In this document: piece by piece, positions 55,050 through 64,000 of the stretch
Numbering within the stretch: position 1 is the first letter of the stretch
Layout: every line of letters starts with the position of its first letter
Source of the DNA: Eubacterium sp. MSJ-33
GTDB lineage: Bacteria; Bacillota; Clostridia; Lachnospirales; Lachnospiraceae
Assembly: GCF_022174665.1 (NCBI RefSeq)
Contig: NZ_CP076562.1
Span: 932,001 to 996,000, forward strand
Reading direction: 5' to 3'
DNA length: 64,000 nucleotides
Program-made: the position numbers and the translations under genes
Notes under the pieces: generated by a model
What the model was told of the DNA's origin: nothing
Databases searched by the model: none
What the model saw: the letters and a program-made list of their open reading frames with translations, nothing else

Positions 55050-56016
55050 ATCCCCGAAATATACTTCTCACCGCAGCCAGATACTCCTCCGGTCTGTCCG
55101 CCTTCTTCACCTTCTTAAGCTCACGCTCTGCATCCGGGAACATCTTCCCAAGATAGAACCACACTTCCTTCATCTTGAATAATGCATCCCGCTCACAGTC
55201 CATCTCTTCCCGGTAACCGGCATACAACCGATCATGGTACTCCCTTAACTCTGCCATTGTTACAGACTGTCCTGTCCGTATCTCACGTACCAGTCCCGGA
55301 TTCGCGATAACACCTCTGCCAAGCATGATTCGGTCTACCTGCGGGAACTTTTCACGGAACACATAGTAATCTTCCACTGTAAATATATCTCCATTGTAAC
55401 ACACCGGATGTACACACTGTTCCAGTGCTTCCGCAAATACCGCAAGATTCGGATGATTGTTGTAAAAATCCTTCTGCAGACGTGGATGGATGATCAGTTC
55501 GGAGATCGGATACCGATTATAGATCTGCAGGATATCCTCAAACTCTTCCGGGAATTCCATCCCGATCCGTGTCTTCACTGAGATACTGCATCTGCGATCC
55601 TCCGGCAGTCCGGACATCCCCTCAAACACCGCATCAAAGAACCGGTCTAACCGCTCCGGATCTTCTAGGAATCCACTTCCCTTTTTCTTCGATACGACCG
55701 TCGCCATCGGACAGCCCAGATTTAGATTCACTTCGCGATAGCCAAGCTCCGACAGCACATTACACGCCGTAAGAAACTGTTCTGCATCATTTGTCAGAAT
55801 CTGCGGCACAACATACATGCCTTGGTTATTCTCCGGTGCTACATCCTTCCGTTCTCTTGTCTTCAATACTTTCTTCTTCGATGGCGCAATGAACGGCGTC
55901 ACGTATTTATCCATATCTCCAAACATCGCATGATATACATTTCGATACACATACCCTGTCACGGATTCCATCGGTGCCAGATAAAATTGTATCGGATCAG
56001 ATTCCATAATATTCAC
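55048..56016 (-). CDS. tRNA-dihydrouridine synthase
   Basis: 322 residues, flavin-dependent reductase of tRNA uridines. FYLAPMESVTGYVYRNVYHA, the LNLGCPMATVVSKKKGSGFL active-site cysteine segment and IMLGRGVIANPGLVREI FMN-binding motif are clear. The GTG at 56016 has AAGGAG 7 nt upstream, favouring it over the ATG at 56007. It ends at the tRNA operon's terminator. Confidence 0.95.
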   Translation of the reverse strand: MNIMESDPIQFYLAPMESVTGYVYRNVYHAMFGDMDKYVTPFIAPSKKKVLKTRERKDVAPENNQGMYVVPQILTNDAEQFLTACNVLSELGYREVNLNLGCPMATVVSKKKGSGFLEDPERLDRFFDAVFEGMSGLPEDRRCSISVKTRIGMEFPEEFEDILQIYNRYPISELIIHPRLQKDFYNNHPNLAVFAEALEQCVHPVCYNGDIFTVEDYYVFREKFPQVDRIMLGRGVIANPGLVREIRTGQSVTMAELREYHDRLYAGYREEMDCERDALFKMKEVWFYLGKMFPDAERELKKVKKADRPEEYLAAVRSIFRG

Positions 56017-56041
56017 CGTAATTCTCCTTTATCACTTGCAT

Positions 56042-57352
56042 TTATTCCACATGTTTCGGTCGAAATATATACAGCAAAACAGCCTTGCATATATTATCTG
56101 CTATCATACAAAGCCAGACTGCTTTTAATCCCAATCCAAATACATTTACACATAAAAATGTTCCTAATATCCGAATACCCCACATACTGAACGCCTCACA
56201 GGCAAAAACATGTTTTGTGCGCCCCATACCGTAGGAAATACCCTCCAAGACAATCATAAGACCAAAAAACGGCTCCGAGAACGATACCAGTCGCAGCATC
56301 TCGCTTCCGATCCTTGCTGCATGGACAGAATTCGTAAATAGACGCATAAACGGATAGGCAAATAGGTAAAGTCCGATTCCGTTTACTGCCATAATCAATA
56401 ACGTGATCAGGATTGACACCTTCTCTGTTGCTTTTAACTTCGGAGTATCCTTCTCTCCAAGTGCATTTCCAACCAATGTGCTTGTTGCCACACGGAGTCC
56501 ATACCCCGGAATATAGACAATCTGCTCCGCTGTAATGGCAATCGAATGCGCTGCAAATATCGTTGTTCCCATCCCGGATACCATCCGCGCAAATGCAATA
56601 TAGCCAAAGCAGCTTACAAAGGTTGTTCCAAGTGCCGGCAGTCCGATTGTAAATGTCTCAGATAGGATCTCCCGGTCAAGTCTCATATCTTTTCCCGACG
56701 GATGCAGCTTTGTCTTACTGAGCATCAACAGAAACATGGCGATACCACCAATTCCAAAGCTGATGCAGGACGCGATTGCCGCACCTGCCACACCCAGGTC
56801 CAATCCATATATAAATACCATGTTCAACAAAATATTCAACACATTTTCACCCACACTGATAAACATCGGCGATTTCGTGTCCTTGATAGACCGTATCATA
56901 GCAGAAAAAATTCGGGAAGATGCCCGAAAGACAAGCGAAATACTTGTAATCATAAAATACACACCTGCCGGTCTGACAATATCCGGTTCCACTCCCATCC
57001 AGACCGGAATATATGGAGACAATATAAGCGCGATTACTTCCAGCAATGCACCAATTGTAAATGCATATAATATTGATTGTCCCGCCAATCTTTTCAGTTT
57101 CGTTTCATCCCCGGCTCCATTTGCTTTCGATGCAATTGCCAGCACAGCTACAGCAATTGCACTCGGAATTGAATGAAGCAGCCAGCCGACGGTTGTCGTC
57201 GCGCTGACTGCTGCTGTCGCTTTCTCGCCCAGATGTCCAACCATCGCTGTATCCACATATTGAAGCAAGGTTGAGAGGATTTCTTCCAACACTGTCGGAA
57301 TTGATAATGTGATCAGCGACTGAAACGCTTCCTTATAATATGTTTGTTTCAT
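56042..57352 (-). CDS. MATE family efflux transporter
   Basis: 436 residues, about twelve hydrophobic helices in two halves. LITLSIPTVLEEILSTLLQYVDTAMVGHLG and the mid-protein LPALGTTFVSCFGYIAFARMVSG are typical MATE elements. It would export cationic compounds with Na+ or H+ antiport; the substrate is unknown. It is 25 nt upstream of dus and probably co-transcribed. 57353-57502 is AT-rich with nothing further recognised. Confidence 0.93.
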   Translation of the reverse strand: MKQTYYKEAFQSLITLSIPTVLEEILSTLLQYVDTAMVGHLGEKATAAVSATTTVGWLLHSIPSAIAVAVLAIASKANGAGDETKLKRLAGQSILYAFTIGALLEVIALILSPYIPVWMGVEPDIVRPAGVYFMITSISLVFRASSRIFSAMIRSIKDTKSPMFISVGENVLNILLNMVFIYGLDLGVAGAAIASCISFGIGGIAMFLLMLSKTKLHPSGKDMRLDREILSETFTIGLPALGTTFVSCFGYIAFARMVSGMGTTIFAAHSIAITAEQIVYIPGYGLRVATSTLVGNALGEKDTPKLKATEKVSILITLLIMAVNGIGLYLFAYPFMRLFTNSVHAARIGSEMLRLVSFSEPFFGLMIVLEGISYGMGRTKHVFACEAFSMWGIRILGTFLCVNVFGLGLKAVWLCMIADNICKAVLLYIFRPKHVE

Positions 57353-57504
57353 CTATCATAAATCCTTCTGTTTCCTTTTGTCTCATATGCACAATTTCTA
57401 TTTATTACAAATTGCACATACAAATCATGTTGTTATATTTATTTCTATTATACCTGCAAATATCACAGCCAGCAACCATACATTTTCCGTCCGTTATTTT
57501 GTAT

Positions 57505-57534
57505 AAAAAGAAGGGCTTATAAAAAGCCCTTCTT
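57505..57534 (-). terminator. terminator of the Cna-B surface-protein gene
   Basis: Stem AAGAAGGGCTT/AAGCCCTTCTT, five Ts on the minus strand, 12 nt past the stop. Confidence 0.88.
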
Positions 57535-57546
57535 CGAAACACTCAT

Positions 57547-60500
57547 TTACTTATCATGTCTCTTCTTTCTGGAAACACCCAGAATCATAATTCCTGCCGC
57601 TGCCACAAGCATTATCACCGTAATCGGTGCAACCGGTGTTGCATCGCCAGTCTTTGTTGCTGTGTTCGTTGATGTTGATGTCGTTGTCTCCGTCGTCGTA
57701 GCGGTTGTAACTTCTGTGGTCGTAATCTCTGTGGTTGTAACTTCTGTGGTTGTATCAGTTGTCTCTGTCGATTCAGAAGTTTCTGACGAAGTAATATCTT
57801 CGCGCGCATCCTTCATTACAATCAAACGCTGATTTATATCACTTCCATATGCAAACTGAACATCAACCAGATTTCCATTTTTATCAATCTTAAATAAAAT
57901 ATCTCGAGCCAACTCATATCCTTCCGGAGCCAGTTTCTCATGAATTCGATAACTTGTTCCAATCTTAAGCGTTTTACCGGAGATAACTTCCGCGTTACTC
58001 GTTGATATCCACATCTTTATTGGTGACATATTATTTTCTTCATACAACTCCATGCTTGCGCCAGGAAGTTCATTTGCACTACCATTAGATATCTCAACCT
58101 TACTAATAGTTATAGACGAAATTACAGCATCTTTAATCGTAATCTCATTATCAACAGAATTAGCCATTGCCGTTCCTGTGGTAATTGCACTATTTGCATC
58201 ACTTGCCAGAACTTCTATTGTTCCATCATCTTTAATTTTAAATGAAATATTTTTGGAACACAGATATCCATCTGGTGCTATCGTTTCAACCAACACATAA
58301 GTCTCTCCAAGTTTGATTTTCGAGCTAATATCGTAGGAGGCGTTCGTTGATACCCAGCTATCCAATGCAACGGCACCGGATTTTACATTTCCACTTCCAT
58401 CAATATCCGTATTCCGATAAAGAGCAATCTTTGCACCAGGAAGGAAATTATCATCCAAATCCGTCTTATTAACCAGAACTTTAAATTTCTTATCTGTCAT
58501 AGTCACCGTTTTGGATATATTATCCACATTTCCATCATTTCCCGACTTGGTTATGGATCCATCCACTGCAATCGTAAAAGCTATACTGTTCGCCTTCGTA
58601 TATCCTGTTGGTGCCTCTGCTTCATCCAAGCGGTATTCCCCTGCTTCCAACGTAATGGACTTTTCATTTGCAGAGGATGTCCATTCTGATTTTAAAATAG
58701 CATTTGTTCCTTCTATTTTATATAATCGAAGCAAAGCCCCCGGCAACTCTGTCAAAGATGTTATATCCTTTTTACTGATTTTTACCGTTGTTCCAGAAGT
58801 ATACGTATTTGTATATGCAATTTCTGAAAGTGCTCCATCTCTGACAGAAATCTCTGCACTTACTCCATCTTTTGCTGTCACTCCAAAACTATAAGAAGTT
58901 TTCACCGCCGCGCTGGTCAGAGTATTTTTCTCCGTAACAATATAATCGCCAATTGGAACATCAGCATCCAATTCCTTATAATATCGCCCATCTGCCAACT
59001 GGCTCATAGCAGCACCATCAATTGACCATAGAACCGTTTCAGGATTTGTTTTTTTAGCAATCTCAAATTTTAAATTCCGAACCGCATTTTCTTTCGTCAA
59101 TCCTGTTATACCTGTCACATCAATTGTCTTATAGACAGCAATTCTTCCAGTTTTTACTTCATACTTATTTGTATATGTAATTGTAGAATCTGCATCATTG
59201 GCTATAGTTATGACACCACTGTCACCCGCAGTCTCTGCATTCGTTCCTACGTGATATGTCGTTTTCCTTGTGTAATTTGCACGATCAACATCACTTTCTA
59301 TTACCGTATAATCACCGGCCTCCAAATTAGAAAGAACACACTCATATTTTCCACCATTATTAAGAGAAAAATCATTTGCTGTATATTCTCCAACAACCGT
59401 TGTCCCCTTCTTTACAGTGAATTTGATTGTATCTTTTATATCGTTCCAGCCAAGTGCAGAATCCGTTGGTATTTCCTTGACAATTTTCAGGCTTCCAAGC
59501 TTCTCATCAGTCATGATCAGAGTTTTTTGATCTGGTGATACCTGCCCGTTGCTTCCTGTTAATGTGATTTTTCCATCTGCACTCACATCAAAAGTTATCG
59601 CATTCGCTTTATCATAACCTGCCGGAGCAATCTTTTCTTTCAATGTATATCTGCCAGGGTTAATTGTTATTACTTTTGTTGCTGCATCCTGTGCAGGAGT
59701 TGTCACAGAATCATCCACTGCAATCTGTTGCGTTGCAGACTGGGAAGTCCACGACGCAAATGCGCTTCCAGTTGTTCCATCTCCTTTATATAACTCCAAA
59801 GAAGCCCCTGTCAGATTTGCACCAGCCGTCGTCCTCTTACTAATCGCAATAGTGGAAACTGTTGTATAGGTATTTTTAAACTCAACATTAGTTGTAGTTT
59901 CTTTTACAACATCAATATCCAGACTTTTTCCAGCAATCCACGTGGTTCCCGCATCTGTTGAATATTCTACTTTCTGTGCAATTTTAGATGTCGTATTTGA
60001 TACAGTTTCTTCAACAGTGTAATTTCCCGCTTTCAGATTATCTAATGTTAATGTCCAGGTTTGCGTAGTCGGATCATATAGGAAGTTCGCATCGCCCAGC
60101 TTGTATGTTCCAATCAAATTTCCTGTTGTCTTATCCTTGACCTGAAACTCTACAACACCTTCCACCTCTGCCTTCGTTATAGAACCTGCGACTGATTTTT
60201 TGACAACCAATATTCCGGCTTTTTCATTTTCATAACCTAACACCGTGTTATTTTCATCGAATTTCTTAGTATTTGCTGGCACATCGAATGTACTATTTGT
60301 ATCTCCTACATAGAAATAATAAGGTTCACGGTTCAATGCAAAACTGTCATCTGCATCAATTTCATATAATGCATACAACTGATTAACAAGTAAATTATCA
60401 ATCACTACTTTTCCATCGTTTCCAAGCGTTATATTATCACGAACAATCGAATTACTATTTCCAGACAAAGTCACCGGTGATACAACATTTGTTAACTTAT

Positions 60501-63381
60501 CATACTTAACAGACTCTAATCTGAATTTTGAACCGTGCAGTGCAAGCTGCTGATTTCCATCTGTCCAGAATTTTCGTATTGTAATACTACTGATATTACT
60601 TTCCGCTGTTCCAGTCGGTGTAAATGACATCTGATTAAAGGAAAATGAATCCTCCATATAATTATTGGAAAATCCACTCAATGTGAATTTATTTGTCGAA
60701 TTTTCCGTGGTAAGCTGGGTTTTCTTCGGAGCAATCGCACTATACTTTATAATTACACATTTTCCGTCTGGTATAGTAAATGTAATCGTATGTTTATCTG
60801 AACTAATAACATAACTAGCACCTAATGGAGTCCCATTTTTATCTGTAACCACAATCGGGCACTTATCCTTATCAAACTGACTTTCATAATCATCCGGACT
60901 TGTAAATGTAAGCGCACTTCCAATCGTATCAACCGCTGTTAATGGATTTCCATTATTAAGCGTCAATCCATTCTCGTTCACCTTAATCGTATAATGGATA
61001 AACGGAGCTGAAATCTGCGTATACTCTGCGCTTTTAGAAACTATTTTCTTCGGTGTTAATGTCTTCTTATCCGAGGCAGTTCCTATTGATTTACTATCAT
61101 AAGTTGCAGATGCAGTATTTGTAAATTCCTTTGCCTGTCCACCTTTTACAAAAGCTGCTTCATCCGAAATTTTAGCACTATATTGCAAATATACATATAT
61201 CTTCTGATTTGCCGCTGCATTTTTCATTGCTTCCGTATATGGGACCGTAATAGAAAAGTCCTTATCGCCAGCCTTTGTTGTATTCGAACCAGTACCTGTC
61301 AAATCAGTAATAGAATACGTATATGGTCCATATCCTACTTTCACTGCATCGGTCAATTCCATGCCCTCCGGCAAAGTATCCTTAAATTCAAAATTCTTTC
61401 CAGATTCAAGTACATTTACCAGCGACGAAACAGTATAGTTTATAGTATTGCCACTATCATTTACCTCACCTGTCTTCGTAAGCAAATTAGATGAATCTTC
61501 AAAATCTGCTGTAACTTCACCAATTGTTTGTGTTTTATTTCCTGATGTATACTCAAGCGTAGCTCCATTTCTATATACTCGTCCCGATGTACTTGTATCA
61601 GTTATCTTCGTTGTTACAGTTGCCACAAAAGATTTTACATCTGAATTAGTAAGTACATATCTTCCGTTTGCAAATACGCCATTCTCCGTAAAGTCATTTT
61701 CCAAATAATTTTTTCCATTCAAGGTAATCGAAGATTCCAAACTGTGTTTTCCAACAGTTGCCCCTTGAATCCAATAATATACTGTATTTTCAACTAATGT
61801 TATGTTTGTTACACCTTGTGGTATATCCTTAGCAGTTATTTCCCAGGTGATTGTTTTTGTATTCGGATCATAAGACTTGAAAGTTTTTTCAATTGATGCT
61901 TTTGTTGCACTTATTGTATAGGTTGCATCTTTGGATAGTTGATCTCCATTTTTCAGAGTAGTTTTTACTGTATTTTTTACAGTTTGATCCACCAAAGAAT
62001 TTTTTACATCATCTGTAACTGTAGTTGTATATGTATAAGTAAATGTTCCGTTTCCATCTGATATCCAATTTGGGTCATTTACACCAATGGTCGGTGCCGG
62101 ATCTTTTAATCCTTCTCCTAATATATCTTCTATGTTAGTCACATAATTAGACAAGACAGGTTTTGAACTATCATACATATCTCCCACTTTAATCTCAATC
62201 TTCCACGTCACGTTTCCTGTAGACGAATCATAACTGAGCGCGCTCTTATTTACCTCCGGTTTTGTTAAATTCAATGTAACTTCAGACGGGTTTGTATTTT
62301 TTGTCTCATCTGAACGATTACTTGTATATGTACCACTTAATGTGTTTTTATAATTACTGCTTGATAATATAGCATCATCTGATACTGTGACCTTATACTC
62401 TATCGTTACATAGCCGTCTTTATAGAATGTTGCCCCCTTCACTGCATCCACTGCTTCACCCCAGGAATTATAATCGGTATTATTGTTTAATGTGTTTCCT
62501 GATGATTCTACAATTTTTACATCTGTAACAGCGCCAAATTTCCCAGCAGGTGTTGGTGTATCTTTCAAATTGATATTTGTTACAGTTCCGTTTGATGCTG
62601 AAACCCTTGCCCGATATGTTATTTGATATCCTGCATCCGTCCTTTTCTTTGCAGACTGATATTTTTGTACGCTTGCGCTGCTCTCCGTATCAGAAACATA
62701 ATATTTCGGAGAAGAACTATACTCTCCAAAAATTAAATTTTGTTTTGTATTATCCTTCTTACTATCATTCAGGTTTTCTATTGTTCCTGAAAAAGATACC
62801 GTTCCTATTCGTCCATCTTTTGATGTAAGATATTCGGCGTCCGTAAATGTAATTGTAATACTTCCATCATTATTTACAACATAATATCCAACACTCTTTC
62901 CTTGCTGTGTATTTCTCGAATCATACAATCCGCCCGTTGCATTTGGTGGAATGTTTATACCACTTTTGTTTGTTGTCGCTGAAATTGTATACTGACTGTT
63001 TGCAGGAATTGCACCATTCTCCAATTTCCAGTTAAAAGTTAATTGAATGTCTTGTCCGGCATAAATACTATCTGAATCTTTAATCGACTCATACTTATTT
63101 CCTTTTTTTACTTGTATATCATATCCAGTTACCGAAAATTTATTTTCTCCGGATGTCATATTATTACCGGTTCCCTGCAATTCAATATCATTTGATTGCA
63201 CAGCAATCACTGAATCTTCCTGCAATAACTGTAATGTTTCTGCATCGCTCTCCGATGCAACACTCTCTGTCTCCCCACCTTCCGCAACCGGTGTGTAGCT
63301 GATGTTCTGGAATAATGAAATTAACATCAACATCGAAAGCAGAAATGCGATTACTTTTTTCTTGTTTTTTTGCTTGTTCAT
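57547..63381 (-). CDS. 1944-residue Cna-B/SpaA-type surface adhesin
   Basis: A signal peptide (KKKVIAFLLSMLMLISLF) leads to an adhesin-like N-terminal region (~85-370, FNWKLENGAIPANSQYTISA) and several DUF11/isopeptide-like domains (DTPTPAGKFGAVTDVK; DTLPEGMELTDAVKVGYG). From about residue 1000 come repeated Cna-B/SpaA modules, each starting with a lysine strand and ending in an E-x-x-AP-x-GY motif (KEKIAPAGYDKANAI, DEAEAPTGYTKANSI, VETIAPDGYLCSKNI, HEKLAPEGYELARDI). Lys-Asn isopeptide cross-links with catalytic Glu are known for such folds. A Thr-rich linker, TKTGDATP, a hydrophobic helix and RKKRHDK form the wall-anchor signal. The start at 63381 is 9 nt from GGAGG. No sortase or minor pilin is next to it, so a stalk adhesin is more likely than a pilus backbone. 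Confidence 0.88.
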   Translation of the reverse strand: MNKQKNKKKVIAFLLSMLMLISLFQNISYTPVAEGGETESVASESDAETLQLLQEDSVIAVQSNDIELQGTGNNMTSGENKFSVTGYDIQVKKGNKYESIKDSDSIYAGQDIQLTFNWKLENGAIPANSQYTISATTNKSGINIPPNATGGLYDSRNTQQGKSVGYYVVNNDGSITITFTDAEYLTSKDGRIGTVSFSGTIENLNDSKKDNTKQNLIFGEYSSSPKYYVSDTESSASVQKYQSAKKRTDAGYQITYRARVSASNGTVTNINLKDTPTPAGKFGAVTDVKIVESSGNTLNNNTDYNSWGEAVDAVKGATFYKDGYVTIEYKVTVSDDAILSSSNYKNTLSGTYTSNRSDETKNTNPSEVTLNLTKPEVNKSALSYDSSTGNVTWKIEIKVGDMYDSSKPVLSNYVTNIEDILGEGLKDPAPTIGVNDPNWISDGNGTFTYTYTTTVTDDVKNSLVDQTVKNTVKTTLKNGDQLSKDATYTISATKASIEKTFKSYDPNTKTITWEITAKDIPQGVTNITLVENTVYYWIQGATVGKHSLESSITLNGKNYLENDFTENGVFANGRYVLTNSDVKSFVATVTTKITDTSTSGRVYRNGATLEYTSGNKTQTIGEVTADFEDSSNLLTKTGEVNDSGNTINYTVSSLVNVLESGKNFEFKDTLPEGMELTDAVKVGYGPYTYSITDLTGTGSNTTKAGDKDFSITVPYTEAMKNAAANQKIYVYLQYSAKISDEAAFVKGGQAKEFTNTASATYDSKSIGTASDKKTLTPKKIVSKSAEYTQISAPFIHYTIKVNENGLTLNNGNPLTAVDTIGSALTFTSPDDYESQFDKDKCPIVVTDKNGTPLGASYVISSDKHTITFTIPDGKCVIIKYSAIAPKKTQLTTENSTNKFTLSGFSNNYMEDSFSFNQMSFTPTGTAESNISSITIRKFWTDGNQQLALHGSKFRLESVKYDKLTNVVSPVTLSGNSNSIVRDNITLGNDGKVVIDNLLVNQLYALYEIDADDSFALNREPYYFYVGDTNSTFDVPANTKKFDENNTVLGYENEKAGILVVKKSVAGSITKAEVEGVVEFQVKDKTTGNLIGTYKLGDANFLYDPTTQTWTLTLDNLKAGNYTVEETVSNTTSKIAQKVEYSTDAGTTWIAGKSLDIDVVKETTTNVEFKNTYTTVSTIAISKRTTAGANLTGASLELYKGDGTTGSAFASWTSQSATQQIAVDDSVTTPAQDAATKVITINPGRYTLKEKIAPAGYDKANAITFDVSADGKITLTGSNGQVSPDQKTLIMTDEKLGSLKIVKEIPTDSALGWNDIKDTIKFTVKKGTTVVGEYTANDFSLNNGGKYECVLSNLEAGDYTVIESDVDRANYTRKTTYHVGTNAETAGDSGVITIANDADSTITYTNKYEVKTGRIAVYKTIDVTGITGLTKENAVRNLKFEIAKKTNPETVLWSIDGAAMSQLADGRYYKELDADVPIGDYIVTEKNTLTSAAVKTSYSFGVTAKDGVSAEISVRDGALSEIAYTNTYTSGTTVKISKKDITSLTELPGALLRLYKIEGTNAILKSEWTSSANEKSITLEAGEYRLDEAEAPTGYTKANSIAFTIAVDGSITKSGNDGNVDNISKTVTMTDKKFKVLVNKTDLDDNFLPGAKIALYRNTDIDGSGNVKSGAVALDSWVSTNASYDISSKIKLGETYVLVETIAPDGYLCSKNISFKIKDDGTIEVLASDANSAITTGTAMANSVDNEITIKDAVISSITISKVEISNGSANELPGASMELYEENNMSPIKMWISTSNAEVISGKTLKIGTSYRIHEKLAPEGYELARDILFKIDKNGNLVDVQFAYGSDINQRLIVMKDAREDITSSETSESTETTDTTTEVTTTEITTTEVTTATTTETTTSTSTNTATKTGDATPVAPITVIMLVAAAGIMILGVSRKKRHDK

Positions 63382-63406
63382 AAACTCCATCCTCCATTTT
63401 TTTATT

Positions 63407-63438
63407 TTCAAATGCATCCTCGCATTTATGCATTTGAA
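63407..63438. promoter_or_regulatory. 11-bp inverted repeat in the adhesin leader
   Basis: TTCAAATGCAT (63407-63417) and ATGCATTTGAA (63428-63438), 15 nt upstream of the ribosome binding site. Either a protein-binding operator or an RNA stem near the start. Confidence 0.5.
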
Positions 63439-63610
63439 CGATTTATGATAAACTCTGACATCCCACTGTGCAGAGAAAAATTAAGAATAATTACCATCTG
63501 ATATCTATATCGACAGTAACCCATTATTAACATAATATTTTACATGATATAGTCTGTTTTTTCAATATTTCGTACCTATAAAAGAATGCTTTTTTTGACT
63601 GTTTAAACGC

Positions 63611-63649
63611 AAAAAACCTGCCACACCGTTTCTGGCGTAACAGGTTTTT
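63611..63649 (-). terminator. terminator of the acidic-tail membrane-protein gene
   Basis: Minus strand AACCTG...CAGGTT with inner CGCC/GGTG pairing and six Ts. The gap 63439-63610 holds no clear promoter I can support. Confidence 0.82.
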
Positions 63650-63673
63650 GTAACCATCTTTACGAAGTATGTT

Positions 63674-63928
63674 TTATTCTTCGTCCTTCTTCTCCTCTGT
63701 GGATGCCTCTGCATCGTCATCATCAAAGAAGCTATCATCAAAGTCATCATCGTAATCATCGAAATCATCTAAGTAATCCGGTGTCAGATACTTATAAACT
63801 GCTACGCAGATACCTACGATAATTGTCAGAATACCAACGATCAATGCAACAGAGAAAAACGCATTTTTAGCTTCTGTTACGCACTCGTCTTCTTTTACAA
63901 CTTTTACTTCGTCACAACACTTTCTCAT
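63674..63928 (-). CDS. 84-residue single-pass membrane protein with poly-acidic tail
   Basis: A short N-terminal part with Cys (MRKCCDEVKVVKEDECVTEA), one transmembrane helix (about residues 25-46, FFSVALIVGILTIIVGICVAV), then a cytoplasmic or external tail of almost pure Asp/Phe/Tyr (DDFDDYDDDFDDSFFDDDDA). AAGGAAGG precedes the ATG. No family recognised with certainty; similar small proteins occur in Lachnospiraceae. It has its own terminator. 63929-64000 shows no feature. Confidence 0.65.
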   Translation of the reverse strand: MRKCCDEVKVVKEDECVTEAKNAFFSVALIVGILTIIVGICVAVYKYLTPDYLDDFDDYDDDFDDSFFDDDDAEASTEEKKDEE

Positions 63929-64000
63929 AGTTTTCTACCTTCCTTTCATCGCTACTGATAAATTAATTTTACCACAGCTTATCTGATATTTCTACCGTGA

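Overview
The window looks like a chromosomal segment of a low-GC, spore-forming, butyrate-producing Firmicute, most likely a member of the Lachnospiraceae. The grounds are: a six-gene butyryl-CoA operon in the order thl-crt-hbd-bcd-etfB-etfA; NfnAB electron bifurcation; an alpha/beta-type small acid-soluble spore protein; strong AGGAGG-type ribosome binding sites; and two very large Gram-positive surface proteins ending in KTGD-type sorting signals. I see no prophage, transposase, CRISPR array or rRNA operon.

Layout. 1-11.6 kb is mostly core housekeeping on the minus strand: a cut-off membrane GGDEF-like protein with an anchored NlpC/P60-like protein, a YqeY-family protein, the translation/termination group rpmE-DUF1385-prmC-prfA, rho, then tig-clpX-ysxC and a spore SASP. 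11.7-17.5 kb is one 1911-residue surface protein. 17.6-20.7 kb holds a short orphan gene, luxS and mtnN (AI-2/methyl-cycle detoxification), a cysteine-cluster protein and an unlisted 43-codon ORF. A 289-bp multi-arm inverted-repeat element lies between mtnN and the cysteine-cluster gene. 20.7-21.5 kb is gene-poor: four 113-bp tandem repeats bracketed by strong hairpins. 21.5-27.7 kb is the butyrate operon with a recognisable promoter and terminator.

27.7-37.7 kb contains a YgiQ-type radical SAM protein, an MreB-family actin and a three-gene operon of unknown function: a YbjQ-like/zinc-ribbon protein, a TPR protein with a highly acidic repeat region, and an Ala/Glu/Lys coiled-coil protein ending in a degenerate AAA+-like domain. 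This operon is the best candidate for an undescribed system. 37.7-50.4 kb carries folA-thyA diverging from two overlapping small HTH regulators, a small HExxH protein, carAB, queH, a small operator-controlled gene, nfnAB, a GNAT protein and ispF. 50.5-57.4 kb holds a TPM-like membrane protein, a 3D-domain protein, a Val-Met tRNA pair, an AEC transporter, a seven-tRNA operon behind a consensus promoter, a dihydrouridine synthase and a MATE transporter. 57.5-63.4 kb is a 1944-residue Cna-B/SpaA-type adhesin, followed by a small acidic-tailed membrane protein.

Metabolically, thl/crt/hbd/bcd convert two acetyl-CoA to butyryl-CoA, and Bcd-EtfAB (bifurcating) supplies reduced ferredoxin that NfnAB can use to make NADPH. 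All functional names come from reading protein motifs; no database search was run.
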